Assembly (NCBI RefSeq): GCF_963169125.1
Contig: NC_084794.1
Location: 113,188,358-113,252,357 of the forward strand
Reading direction: 5' to 3'
Length of the DNA: 64,000 bases
Origin: Humulus lupulus
Lineage: Eukaryota > Streptophyta > Magnoliopsida > Rosales > Cannabaceae
Part shown: positions 46,480-56,834 of the stretch, one piece after another
Position numbering within the stretch: the stretch's first letter is position 1
Layout: every line of letters starts with the position of its first letter
The notes under the pieces: generated by a model
Databases searched by the model: none
The model's input: the letters and a program-made list of their open reading frames with translations, nothing else
What the model was told of the DNA's origin: nothing
Program-made: the position numbers and the translations under genes

Positions 46480-47722
46480 CCAAGGCCATGGACGCGGGAT
46501 CATGGGGCTGAGGCCATGGGCGCGAGGCCATGGAGCGTGAGGCCATAGGCGCGAGGCCATGGAGCGTGAGGCCATGGGGCGCGAGGCCATGGGGCCGAGA
46601 CCATGGGGGCGAGGCCACAGGGCCGAGGGCATTGGCGCAAGGCCATGGGCATGAGCCATGGAGCGCGAGGCCATGGGGCCGAGACCATGGGGGCGAGGCC
46701 ATGGGGCCAAGACCATGGGGGCAAGGCCATGGGGCCGAAGGCATGGGCGCAAGGCCATGGGGATGAGGCCATGGGGCGCGAGGCCATGGGGCCGAGACCA
46801 TGGGGGCGAGGCCACGGGGCCGATGCCATGGGGGCGAGGCCATGGGGCCGAGACCATGGGGGCGAGGCCATGCGGCCGAAGGCATGGGCGCAAGTCCATG
46901 GGGATGAGGCCATGGGGCGCGAGACCATGGGGGCGAGGCCACAGGGCCGAGGGCATGGGCGCAAGGCCATGGGGCCGAGACCATGGGGGCGAGGCCATGG
47001 GGCCAAGACCATGGGGGCGAGGCCATGGGGCCGAAGGCATGGGCGCAAGGCCATGGGGATGAGGCCATGGGGCGCGAGGCCATGGGGCCGAGACCATGGG
47101 GGCGAGGCCACGGGGCCGATGCCATGGGCGCGAGGCCATGGGGCCGAGACCATGGGGGCGAGGCCATGCGGCCGAAGGCATGGGCGCAAGGCCATGGGGA
47201 TGAGGCCATGGGGCGCGAGGCCATGGGGCCGAGACCATGGGGGCGAGGCCACGGGGCCGAGGGCATGGGCGCAAGGCCATGGGCTTGAGGCCATGGGGCC
47301 GAAGGCATGGGCGCAAGGCCATGGGGCACGAGGCCATGGGGCCAAGGCCATGGGCGCGATGCCATGGGCGCGAGGCCATGGGGCCGAGACCATGGGGGCG
47401 AGGCCATGGGGCCGAAGGCATGGGCGCAAGGCCATGGGGCCGAGACCATGGGGGCGAGGCCATGGGGCGCGAGGCCATGGGCACGGGGCCATGGGGCCGA
47501 GGCCATGGGCGCAAGGCCATGGAGCCGAGGCCATGTGCGCAGAGCCACGGGGCCGAGGCCATGGGGCCGAAGGCATGGGCGCAAGGCCATGGGGCCGAGA
47601 CCATGGGGGTGAGGCCATGGGGCGCGAGGCCATGGGCGCGGGGCCATAGGGCCGAGGCCATGTGCGCGGAGCCACGGGGCCGAGGCCATGTGCGCGGAGC
47701 CATGGGGCCGAGGCCATGGGGG
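46480..47722. repeat. G-rich minisatellite in Tat1 3' LTR
   Basis: Tandem 13-15 bp units of the type ggccatggggcc-ga, ggccatggggcgcga, gaccatgggggcga and ggcatgggcgcaa. They are grouped into a higher-order repeat of roughly 85 bp. Nearly every unit has CCATGG or CATGG, and the plus strand has dense GGGG runs. No stop codons arise in several frames, producing long artefactual ORFs (for example Ala/Pro/His/Trp-rich on the minus strand). I do not call these genes. Confidence 0.92.
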
Positions 47723-47892
47723 AAGGGCAGCCTTGCGTAGCGAGGCCCCTTAGGTCCTTCCAGGCACTTTCGCTAAGGGCTCCTGTGAGACATGGGTCTC
47801 GTGTCGGACAAGATATTAGGCTGCTTTTCTTGTTCGAGGCTAATTGAGGGAAACTGTTGACTATGGCTTTGGTCCATTTTTTGGCATTCACT

Positions 47893-48488
47893 CTTGCCCC
47901 CCGAGTCTATGAGGAAGTCTTTAGGCTTCCTGGTAGACTCATATTAATGCTACACTCCCTATGCTCTGGTGGTATTGCTGGGTGATCCGTGTCCGTTGGT
48001 GCACTTTGATTACTTGTAAGGATATATTGACCCCTTGGGTCTTTGCTATCCTTTTATGTGTTTTTACGCGCGCTTATTATTTGTTACGAGAAGCGTCCTT
48101 CTCGTCATTAGGCATAGTACTATTTTTGCAAGCGTCTTCTTTGAGACCCTTTTTGGAAGCGTCTTCTTTGAGACCCTTTTTGGAAGCGTCTACTTTGAGA
48201 CCCTTTTTGCATGCGTTTACTTTGGAGACCATTTTTGCGGGCGTCTACTTATGAGACCCTTTTTGGAAGCATCTACTTTAGAGACCCTTTTTGCAAGCGT
48301 CTGCTTATGAGACCCTTTTTGGAGGCGTCTGCTTTAGAGACCCTTTTTACAAGTGTCTGCTTATGAGACCCTTTTTGGAGGCATCTTCTTTTGAGGTGAT
48401 CTCCCCTCGGGTGGGGACTTTCATGGCTAGATGGTCTTCGTTCGATCACAGACTTGGTCAGTGACCCCTCTAGCACGATGCCCCCCTT
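47893..48488 (-). other. Tat1 3' internal region: polypurine tract and tandem repeat
   Basis: On the minus strand a purine tract (actcggggggcaagag, about 47893-47908) precedes the 3' LTR. The rest, up to the gag stop, is mainly the 27-31 bp tandem array at 48120-48400. No pol sequence. Confidence 0.7.
48120..48400. repeat. About 30-bp tandem repeat in Tat1, roughly 9 copies
   Basis: Unit 'gagaccctttttggaagcgtctact-tt' with 27-31 bp spacing. Variants alternate 'ggaagcgtctactttg' and 'gcaagcgtctgcttat', suggesting a two-unit higher order. Confidence 0.88.
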
Positions 48489-50024
48489 TTATATGGAATC
48501 CCCAGACGTATTGGTAGTATGGCCACTGGAGGAAGGTTCGCTTTCTTCGACATGGAGGTTCTTATGGCCCTCTTCCACACGTGTGTACTTCTGTGCTCTC
48601 TCGAAGAAGTCGTCCAAACTCGAAACTTCTCTTTTGAGCATGTTACTCCATAACCTGCTTCCTGGACGAACTCCGACTGTAATAGCCATCTTGAGCTCCG
48701 CTTCGGTTAAATCTCCCATCTTTGTTGCTTCTATACCGAACCTATGGATGTAGTCCTTCAAACTTTCATTCTCGCCTTGTTTGATGTTAGCGAGGCTGGT
48801 AGTTGGCATGATGTAGTCATACGCTGCGTGGTGTTGCTGAAGAAATTCACCAGAGAATTGTTGCCATGACTTGATTGTTCCTGGCCCTAACCTCCTGAAC
48901 CACTTGTACGCCACTCCTTTAAGCGTAACGACGAAGCAATGACACTTTGCTCTGCTGTTGACCCCTCTTAACCTCATCAAGTTATTGAAGGAGTCTAAGT
49001 GATATTTTGGGTCTGTAGTACCCTCGTACGGAGTCATGCGAGGCTCTCTGAAGCCACTGGGCATTTGTTCAGCCTGAATCTCCCTTGTGAAGGGTGAATC
49101 ACGGTCGAATTCTCCGCCATCCATGCGCCCCCCAAGTGTTGTGGTGATCTTGTCCCAAGGGCTTTGCATTTTGGTGTCTAGCCCCCTCCTCTTTTTGCAT
49201 AAGGAGTTTTGCGGGGTCTCGGGCTGATCCCTTGCCTTGGTTGTGTCCCTCGGTGGAACCGTGGGGGGTACATCTCTTACTTCTAACCTCTCCCCATGGA
49301 GCTCTTTTCTTAGGCCAGGGGGTGCCTCTTCTGAGGGGACTTCGGCCTCGCTCTTACGACCATCAGCTTCCCTCCGCCTTTGCCCCTGGGGACCTTTTGT
49401 TGGCCTAGGTCCCCCCTGATACCTTGCCTGGGGGGTTTTACTGGTGGAAAATTGGGTTCCCCCACCATCTACGGGGACAATGCTTTCCCATTTTTAATGC
49501 TCCTTCCCTTTACGCATAGGAGGGGGTGTGCTTGACTTTCCTCGCAGTAGGTCATTTAAAACCTCTTGCATGTTCTCTATCTGGGTTTCCAGCTTTCGAG
49601 TCTTTTTATGTAACTCTTGAATCTCATCCCTGTAGAGGCGAGTCCTTGAGCCTGAACTTACCGAGCGTACCCCGGGACTCTTGCTTGGCCCGTGCGTTGA
49701 TGGACCTGGGCCTTGGTGGCCTGAGCGTGGCGCTGCCGGAGGCCGGTGGAGTGAATGCACTGGCGGCTCCAAATGACCTCCGTCGGGCCGGATGGTCGGA
49801 GATGAGGCTTCCTTCTCCTCCCTTGGGGGAAGAGACTCCTCCGGTCTGCCTCCATGCTTAGGCGAAGGGGGGTCTTTCTGGGTAGCCCTCCGCTCTACTT
49901 CATCCCGGAGAACCTCATCATCTTGTATTTTCCATAGGCGTTTTGAACGTCTTAGCATCTTTCTTTGCTGGGAATGATGGAAGAACGCTGGCTTGATAGT
50001 TGTTCTTCCCACAGACGGCGCCAA
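48489..50024 (-). pseudogene. Tat1 gag, single in-frame stop
   Basis: One reading frame runs from just after the LTR (50024) to 48489, interrupted only by a TAA at 49494-49496. The first part (about residues 1-176) is Arg/Pro-rich with a coiled-coil-like helix (ELHKKTRKLETQIENMQEVL). The last 226 residues carry the plant retrotransposon gag domain (MTPYEGTTDPKYHLDSF, LKGVAYKWFRRLGPGTI, NIKQGENESLKDYIHRF). No zinc knuckle is visible. The start is unclear: the frame is already open at the PBS. The protein would form the element's particle; with one nonsense codon the copy looks recently lost. Confidence 0.85.
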
Positions 50025-50026
50025 AC
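50006..50026 (-). other. Primer-binding site of Tat1
   Basis: TTTGGCGCCGTCTGTGGG on the minus strand follows the 5' LTR. TGGCGCC-type sites are typical of Tat/Athila elements and usually assigned to tRNA-Asp; the tRNA match was not checked. Confidence 0.65.
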
Positions 50027-51754
50027 TGTTGACGGTGAGAACTCGTCAACTAAGTTGAGTTGGAATAAATTATCAAGTTAGGATCGTCAATAAAAAAGCT
50101 ATAGAAATCAAAGCAATAACTCAAGAATTATGACAGAATAACAATGGAGAAGTCAATCAATCTTTCATTAACTCTCAAGCCTTTGCTACAGTAGAACTTC
50201 CAACCCCCTTTCAGGTGGTGTTAGAGTTCCTTTTATAGTAGGCTCTAATGGCCCTTGGTACATGGTGGTCCAGGAGACCAAGGGGTACATAAGTATTATG
50301 TCAGGGGAGTGGCTTCAGAGGTTGTGGTCGTACATCTAGTACAGGAGCAGGTGTCAGGAGGATGTCTCCACTACTTGTCCGTACCCATGCCAGAGGAGTG
50401 GTGGCAGACGTAGTGGTGCAGGTGGTAGTGGTGTCGACTCTGACTCCTGGCCATAGACGTACGGGCTCTAACTCTTATCCTTGCAATCCCACGCCTGACG
50501 TTCCCACTACTTGTCTGGTAGGGGTACCATATCCGTACTCTAACTTCTTTAGGTTTGTAGGTGCATTCCATATTCATGCGTGTACCTTGCCACTTGTGAG
50601 TATTCTCACCTCCAAGGCCATGGACGCGGGACCATGGGGCCGAGGCCATGGGCACGAGGCCATGGAGCGTGAGGCCATGGGCGCAAGGCCATGGGCATGA
50701 GGCCATGGGGCCGAGACCATGGGGGCGAGGCCACAGGGCTGAGGGCATGGGCGCAAGGCCATGGGCATGAGCCATGGGGCACGAGGCCATGGGGCCGAGA
50801 CCATGGGGGCGAGGCCACGGGGCGAGGCCATGGGGCCAAGACCATGGGGGCGAGGCCATGGGGCCGAAGGCATGGGCGCAAGGCCAAGGGGATGAGGCCA
50901 TGGGGCGCGAGGCCATGGGGCCGAGACCATGGGGGCGAGGCCACGGGGCCGATGCCATGGGGGCGAGGCCATGGGGCTGAGACCATGGGGGCGAGGCCAT
51001 GGGGCCGAAGGCATGGGCGCAAGGCCATGGGGATGAGGCCATGGGGCGCGAGGCCATGGGGTCGAGACCATGGGGGCGAGGCCACGGGGCCGAGGCCATG
51101 GGCGCAAGTCCATGGGCATGAGGCCATGGGGTGCGAGGCCATGGGGCCGAGACCATGGGGGCAAGGCCATGAGGCCGAAGGCATGGGCGCAAGGCTATGG
51201 GGCCGAGACCATGGGGGAGAGGCCATGGGGCGCGAGGCCATGGGCGCGATGCCATGGGCGCGAGGCCATGGGGCCGAGACCATGGGGGCGAGGCCATGGG
51301 GCCGAAGGCATGGGCGTAAGGCCATGGGGCCGAGACCATGGGGGCGAGGCCATGGGGCGTGAGGCCATGGGCACGGGGCCATGGGGCCGAGGCCATCTGC
51401 GCGGAGCCACGGGGCCAAGGCCATGGGGCCGAAGGCATGGGCACAAGGCCATGGGGCCGCGACCATGGGGGCGAGGCCATGGGGCGCGAGGCCATGGGCA
51501 CGGGGCCATGGGGCTGAGGCCATGGGCGCAAGGCCATGGGGTCAAGGCCATGTGCGTGGAGCCATGGGGCCGAGGCCGTGGGGGAAGGGCAGCCTTGCAT
51601 AGCGAGGCCCCTTAGGTCCTTCCGGGCACTTTTGCTAAGGGCTCATGTGAGACATGGGTCTCGTGTCGGACAAGATATTAGGCTGCTTTGCTTGCTCGAG
51701 GCTAATTGAGGGAAACTGTTGACTATGGCTTTGGTCCATTTTTTGGCATTCACA
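50027..51754 (-). repeat. Tat1 5' LTR
   Basis: 1,728 bp. The G-rich array spans about 50612-51580 and the TATA box is at 50229-50238. Unique parts are nearly identical to the 3' LTR; the array differs in length and unit order. Confidence 0.9.
50612..51580. repeat. G-rich minisatellite in Tat1 5' LTR
   Basis: Same units as 46480-47722 but about 0.97 kb. Since the two LTRs are identical at insertion, the difference arose afterwards by unit gain or loss. Confidence 0.9.
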
Positions 51755-51759
51755 CAAGC

Positions 51760-52424
51760 CAAGCAAGTCATATGCCCATAAAATTTTGGGGCTTGATAGC
51801 TAGACAAGTCATGTGCCCAAGGACTATAAACATACTATACATAACATAAACGTAACATAACATAACATAAGATAACATATCATAAGCATAACATAACATA
51901 AGCATAACATATCATATAAACATATAAAAGCTATCCTATTTTCCTCACCAAAATCGGGATATTTGAGAACAAGAGCGGGATTAGAACACTCCTAAAACCA
52001 AAAGTAAGAATGGTGAGTTTCTAAAGAAAAGAGATGAAAAGGAAACTAAACCATCAAAGAGGAAACTTACCGAGAAGATCCTTAGATCGAAGAACTTAAA
52101 CACCTAACCACACTGGGATATTTGCATAACATAAGATAACATAACATAAGCATAACATATCATATAAACATATCAAATCTATCCTATTTTCCTTACCAAC
52201 ACTGGGATATTTGAGAACAAGGACGAGATTTGGAATACTCCTAAAACCAACAACAAGAATGGTGAGTATTTCTAAAGAAAATAGATGATAAAGAAGAGAA
52301 CTATACCACCAAGAAGAAGTTTATCGAAAAAAACCTTAAGTTCAAAGAACTTAAATACCTAACCAAGAATCGAAAACAATAAGTTAGGATTTGAGTAAAG
52401 AAAACTAAAGAACCATATAGAAAT
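51760..52424 (-). repeat. LTR-D, middle segment
   Basis: It contains 'ataacataacataagcataac' simple repeats (51840-51915 and 52125-52165) and two copies of a roughly 230-bp unit ('tatcctattttcctcaccaa...gggatatttgagaacaag', near 51933 and 52178). LTR-E inserted after GAAAT (52420-52424). Confidence 0.75.
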
Positions 52425-54550
52425 TGTAACGACCCAAATTCACTAATAAGGCTTAAGGGCCTTGATTAGTGTGCCGGGAGGGCATGATGGGAATTATGTG
52501 TGATTTTTTATGATTAAGATGCATGATTATGATTTAAGCATGTTATATGATTATGTGAATTATCTTATGTGATAATTATGATGTGTGAATCGTACCGCAT
52601 GGGTGCTGTGATACCAACGTGATGCACGTGCCGAGACGGTCCTAGAAAACTAGATAATGGTAACTGGTGATTTGGTAACCTGCGTAACTGTTAGTAACCA
52701 TAGAGAGTAACAGGTTTTATGGGGAAAGTGGTAGAATTGCAAAGCTGGTGAAAAGACAGGTATGGCCTTGAGGTTTAGTTAGGAAGGGGTATTAGTGGAA
52801 GGGTAGAATAGTCATTTGGTAGGATAAATGATCATTAGCTGAAGGGAAAATATCATATACGTATAACACTTGGAGAAGTGGGTTTATGCTGAAATTGGGG
52901 ACCTAGAGAAAGAGCAAACCTAAGAAGAAGAAGGGAGAAACTGAATTTAGCTTTTGGAAGAAGAATTTAAGGGTGATTGAAGTTGTCAAGCAAGCATAGA
53001 TCAAGAATACTCAGAGGTAAGATTTTGATTATGATATATCCAAGTTTTAAGTCTGAAATTTTAGATAATGAATGTGAATTGAGGCAAGTTGGTGGCTGGT
53101 TTTGTGTGAATTCAGAATTGGGAAATCAAGGGGGGAAGGAGGTTTAGAGCTGGAGGTTGGACTCACCACTCAAGGTAAGGTCTCTGTGTGATTATTAGGC
53201 TTGTTTCTGTTAAGGTATAGGGAGTTTGGGGTGTGGTTTGTGTTTGAGTTCAAGTTGTTCTTAACTTTCTGGTTTGAGTTGTTAAGTATGAAATTCAAGA
53301 GTGAATTTTAGGATTGAAGGTGTGAGTGAGCTTGGGCATGATGTTTTTGGGTTGTTGTGAGGTTTATTAAGGGTTTAGAGTTGGTTTTGGGACTTAGGAT
53401 GGAGTTTGGGGTGATTTGGAGAGGTTGAAGCTCGGGAAAACGCGAAGGAAAAACCCAGAATTCTGGACTGCGAAGGCGTGCCGCGGCACGGGTTTTGTGT
53501 GCCGCGGCGTGGAGTCCCTGACTGATGGGTGCCGCGGCACAAGGCCAATTTCAGAGTGTCACTTTTGGAAATTTTTGGCCTTTGCTCCGGGGGTTCGGGG
53601 GATGTCTCCGGGGTATTGTTCTAAGGTTTTGGGGGTTCCGAGAGTGTGGGTTAGGTTCCGGGAAGGTAGTCTTGGATTGGTTAATGACAAAGAATATTAT
53701 ATTTGTGTTGTGATTAGGACTTTGGAGAGGCTCGGAGTAGAGGACCGTGCTTGTGGCTACGTGGCATCGGAAACCAGTGAATTGAAAGGTAAGAAAACTG
53801 CACCCAAATGTATGATTGTGATGGGACTAAGTGCTCCCGAGAGTTGTATTGTGTCATCGTTGGTATTATGCCAAGGGACACGTATAAGCGGTCTAAGAGT
53901 ACCGTTCATGATTTTAGCGCACGGGGCGTGAATTGGCCATTGGAAGCCAGAAACAATAGGTTAACAGAGGGAGCAGCCTGTGAGCGCTAGCCCTGGTTAA
54001 CATCTGTGTTTTATGTATTTTGAGCTGAGATGCTTAGTATGTGGTATACTTGAATGATGATATACTTGAATTTATGAGATGCTATATGAGTAATTGACTT
54101 GATTGCTAGTTTTTCATGCTCTGTTATTGCTGTGTTTTCTTGCTGGGCCTTGGCTCACGGGTGCCTCGTGGTGCAGGTAAGGGCAAGGGCAAGCTGGACC
54201 AGGCCTGAGGTGGAGAGCTCCGAGGTGAAATGTACATAGCCAGCTGTTCGATCACCATGGTCGAGGAGTGTGTCAGGACAGAGATTACCTAACTGCTCAT
54301 TTTGTCTTAGTATGGCTGTTAATGTACTTAAACATTGTAACTTTTGTAAATGGCTTTTAAACTGTCATTTTTGGGATCCCATGTACATAAACAATGTTTA
54401 GTAATGAGAACATAACTTTTGAGGCCAAAACGCTTTTAACCCTAGTACCTCTACTGTTTTAGAACACGTTTTTACTTTTACGACTTGATTAGCAAGTCCG
54501 GCACTTTATAAACACACAGTGTAGCGGTCTTGGCTATCCAGGGCGTTACA
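52425..54550 (+). mobile_element. LTR-E: solo LTR
   Basis: 2,126 bp from TGTAACGACCC to GGGCGTTACA with perfect target duplication GAAAT (52420-52424 and 54551-54555). AGGTAAG motifs at 53015, 53173, 53787 and 54175 are all intact. The 171-codon open frame at 53416-53931 crosses the palindrome ladder, resembles no protein I know and is probably chance. No internal region, so it is a product of LTR-LTR recombination. Confidence 0.95.
53477..53540 (+). repeat. Palindrome ladder, LTR-E (3 boxes)
   Basis: CGTGCCGCGGCACG (53477-53490) is a perfect 14-bp palindrome. GTGCCGCGGCG follows with its centre 21 bp away (about 53504). GTGCCGCGGCAC (53529-53540) has its centre about 30 bp further on. A fourth box is missing. 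Confidence 0.72.
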
Positions 54551-54555
54551 GAAAT

Positions 54556-55543
54556 TAACTTAAGAATAGGAATACCTTTGGATGTACTAGAACCGATCTA
54601 CACCTCGATATTGAAAACACACTATATCTCACTTCCCAAGTGTTTATAAAGCTAAAGATGATAAAGCGTTTATCCCAAACCCAAGTGTATCACTCTATAG
54701 TAACCCTAACAGCTTGAAGGCTCTGAACACAACTTGAAGAATGAGAGAAATGGCTGGGTACTAGGTCCTATTTATAGAGTTCAAGGGATGAAAATATTTC
54801 CTTTTAGCTTGAATAAAATAATGAATATTAAATGAAAAATATTTGAATATTCAGTCAATCAGATGCTTAAGACTCGGTCAAAAAATTTCAGAGGCAAGTC
54901 AAGAGGTTAAGGGATGAATCAAGCTCGGATTCTACGAAGTTTGAAAATATGGTCCCAGGGCCGATATATCGCCCACCCTAGGCGATATATTGCCTGGCCC
55001 TATGTCCTGAGTGATTGTGGTTTCGTTCGTGCAAAATCGACGTGTTTTCCGTATCTTCCGTTAGGCGATATATCGACCCCTATGCTGCGATATATCGGCA
55101 TACATGAATATATTAAACACGTAATTGCACTTTTTTTAGCATAAATTGAATTGGATAACAGCTTTGACTGAGTCATAATTCGATCCTAACAGTTTCTGGA
55201 AGGTTCTAGAGCTTCTAGATTCTTCCATTATTGGATTATCCATTTAAAATGCTTAAATCCTCAAATAAGCATAATTATGACAAGTGTCATGCTCTTAATG
55301 GTTCTATCTAAACCTTAAGTTATAATTAAAATATTTCTATGACCAAAATTATTAATCAAACCTTATGTTATAATTAATTTTTCTAAACTATAGGTTAAAC
55401 TTATAAAATCCCTAACTATTGCTACAAGTGTCCTTCTAAGTCCCGGTTTGAACCAAAATCCACAGAATCTAACATACTACTAACTAATACTAACTACTAC
55501 TACTACTACCTAGCCAACTAAGTAAATATTATGGGACTCTACA
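54556..55543 (-). repeat. LTR-D, 5' segment
   Basis: No gene. It contains the CGATATATCG ladder (54962-55097) and a 'ctactaactaatactaactactac' simple repeat near 55485-55507. A short block 'ttataattaa...' is duplicated near 55319 and 55369. Confidence 0.7.
54962..55097 (-). repeat. Palindrome ladder, LTR-D (2 pairs, CGATATATCG word)
   Basis: CGATATATCG at 54962-54971 pairs with CGATATATTG at 54983-54992 (centres 21 bp apart). CGATATATCG at 55066-55075 pairs with CGATATATCG at 55088-55097 (22 bp apart). The first pair is enclosed by an inverted AGGGCC/GGCCCT. The pair offset is about 104 bp, longer than elsewhere. Confidence 0.75.
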
Positions 55544-56834
55544 TAAATATAATTATAATCATGCTCATTAATAGGGCCAAAGCCTTAATCATGTCTATAT
55601 TTAACCATCGAGCCAAGCCCTAATCACACATTCACATACTGGGTGCAGTTTTCTTACCTTCAGTCCAAATTCAAATTACTAATGACAACCCTTGAGTACG
55701 ATCCCTGATCCGAGCTCTTAGCGTTGACCTAGTCACAACCATAATAAGGAATTATATCAACAATAAGTAAAAAAAGGCTTCTGGACTAAATCATAGCTTC
55801 CGGGACATCGAATTCCACCCAACACGGAAGTGGAATCGATCCCGAGCACAAAAGGTTAAGTTCTCGAACTCAAAACCTCCTCAGGGCCAAAAATCCAGTT
55901 AAAAGTCGCGGCCCCATACTCCTATGTCGCGACCCGCCTCCATCTAGAGGCTCAACCTCCCCAAACTTCAGACACGCGCCACGACCCAACCCTTGTGGCG
56001 CCGCGGCCCACCCTTGCCACAGAGCCCACCTTAGCTCCCCTTTGCTCCATAGGGTTGTAGCACACCAAGAACAAAGTCACGACCTAGCCTTTCGAACCCA
56101 GAATTTCTGGGCTTTTCCCCCAGCCGAACTCAACTAAACACAATCCAATTATACTCAAATCTTTCAATTAAATCCCCATAATCAATATAACTTCTTTCCA
56201 GCAATAAAACCTAGCTAATTACTAGCTTAAAACTCATCAACACACCCAAAATTCATTCTCTAAACCAACAAACATGCAAACACTTAAGCCTTCAACTAAA
56301 GCCACAGAAACATCAAGAAGAAGTTGAATTAAACTCTTACCTTAAAGATGAAAACACCCTTGAATTAATCCCCAAGTTTCCCAAGCTCAATCCTCCAATT
56401 TTTCAAGCTTAGTTCTTCAATTCCTCAAAGTTTCTCAAACCACAAAGAGAAATAAAGAGAGTTACATGAGAGAGAAGAAATTTTGTTTATTTACTCTGCT
56501 TCTAGCTTACCCTCAGTTGAAGAAACAGTTAACTTAAGTCTCTAGTTTAGGCATAAATGACTCAAATGCCCCTAGGCCAATCCAAACTCTCCATAACCCT
56601 CCAAGGGCGATTCCGTCAATCGCCACTTCCCGTGAATCCCCAAGTGCTCCTCTATATCCCCAACTATTCCAAAATAATAATCATTTAATCTCCCATTACC
56701 CGATAAACCCCGGTAATGTACTAAATTACTAAAGTACCCCTAAGCTCGCCCCGAGCCTGGTATTGTACCCCATTGTGACTTTTCCGCTAACTTGCTCACT
56801 GGGATCGCCTCTTGTCGAGTAACCCAAATATATT
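55544..56834 (-). repeat. LTR-B, third segment
   Basis: Donor-like motifs on the minus strand at 55655 (cttaccttc) and 56338 (cttacctta). The hairpin variant is at 55812-55836 and the palindrome ladder at 55905-56083. No gene. Confidence 0.85.
55905..56083 (-). repeat. Palindrome ladder, LTR-B (3 pairs)
   Basis: GTCGCGGC 55905 with GTCGCGAC 55926; GCCACGAC 55978 with GCCGCGGC about 56000; GTTGTAGC 56054 with GTCACGAC 56076. Centre spacings are 21, 22 and 22 bp and offsets 73 and 76 bp. Even the degenerate third pair keeps the spacing. Confidence 0.72.

Larger units (their letters stand above)
45896..47892 (-). repeat. Tat1 3' LTR
   Basis: 1,997 bp; plus-strand edges TGTTGACGG and GGCATTCAC. 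On the minus strand a TATA box CTATAAAAGG lies at 46097-46106, so the GC-rich array upstream of it would be U3. The array is about 270 bp longer than in the 5' LTR. Confidence 0.9.
45896..51754 (-). mobile_element. Tat1: gag-only Tat/Ogre-type Ty3 element with GC-rich minisatellite LTRs
   Basis: Target duplication CAAGC is at 45891-45895 and 51755-51759. Minus orientation: 5' LTR 50027-51754, internal 47893-50026 (2.1 kb), 3' LTR 45896-47892. The internal region encodes only gag; protease, RT and integrase are missing, so it needed enzymes from another element. By eye the LTRs differ at about a dozen sites in the 585 bp outside the arrays, the fewest of any pair here, suggesting a recent insertion. 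Confidence 0.9.
45338..55543 (-). mobile_element. LTR-D: probable solo LTR, interrupted by Tat1 and LTR-E
   Basis: Minus strand starts TGTAGAGTCCCATAATATTT at 55543 and ends GGGTCATTACA at 45338. Segments 45338-45895, 51760-52424 and 54556-55543 total about 2.2 kb with no internal region. Flanks are CAAAC (45333-45337) and TAAAT (55544-55548), an imperfect duplication differing by two C/T changes. A 'cttaccgag' donor-like motif is at 52067 and a 'ccttgctgggcattaggctcac' block (minus strand) near 45705-45735. Confidence 0.7.

Noticed and set aside
46442..47891. Long minus-strand ORFs (400-460 codons) rich in Ala, Pro, His, Trp, and their plus-strand Gly/Arg-rich counterparts; same at 50371-51615
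   Set aside because: They come from the stop-free G-rich minisatellite, are open in several frames on both strands at once, differ between the two LTRs by unit number, and resemble no protein. They are composition artefacts.
46480..51580. CRISPR-like array
   Set aside because: Units are contiguous minisatellite repeats without unique spacers, in an LTR retrotransposon of a plant genome.
53416..53931. 171-codon plus-strand ORF in LTR-E
   Set aside because: It lies wholly in a solo LTR, crosses the palindrome ladder and is not open in related LTRs (Tek1, LTR-C). Probably chance in GC-richer sequence.
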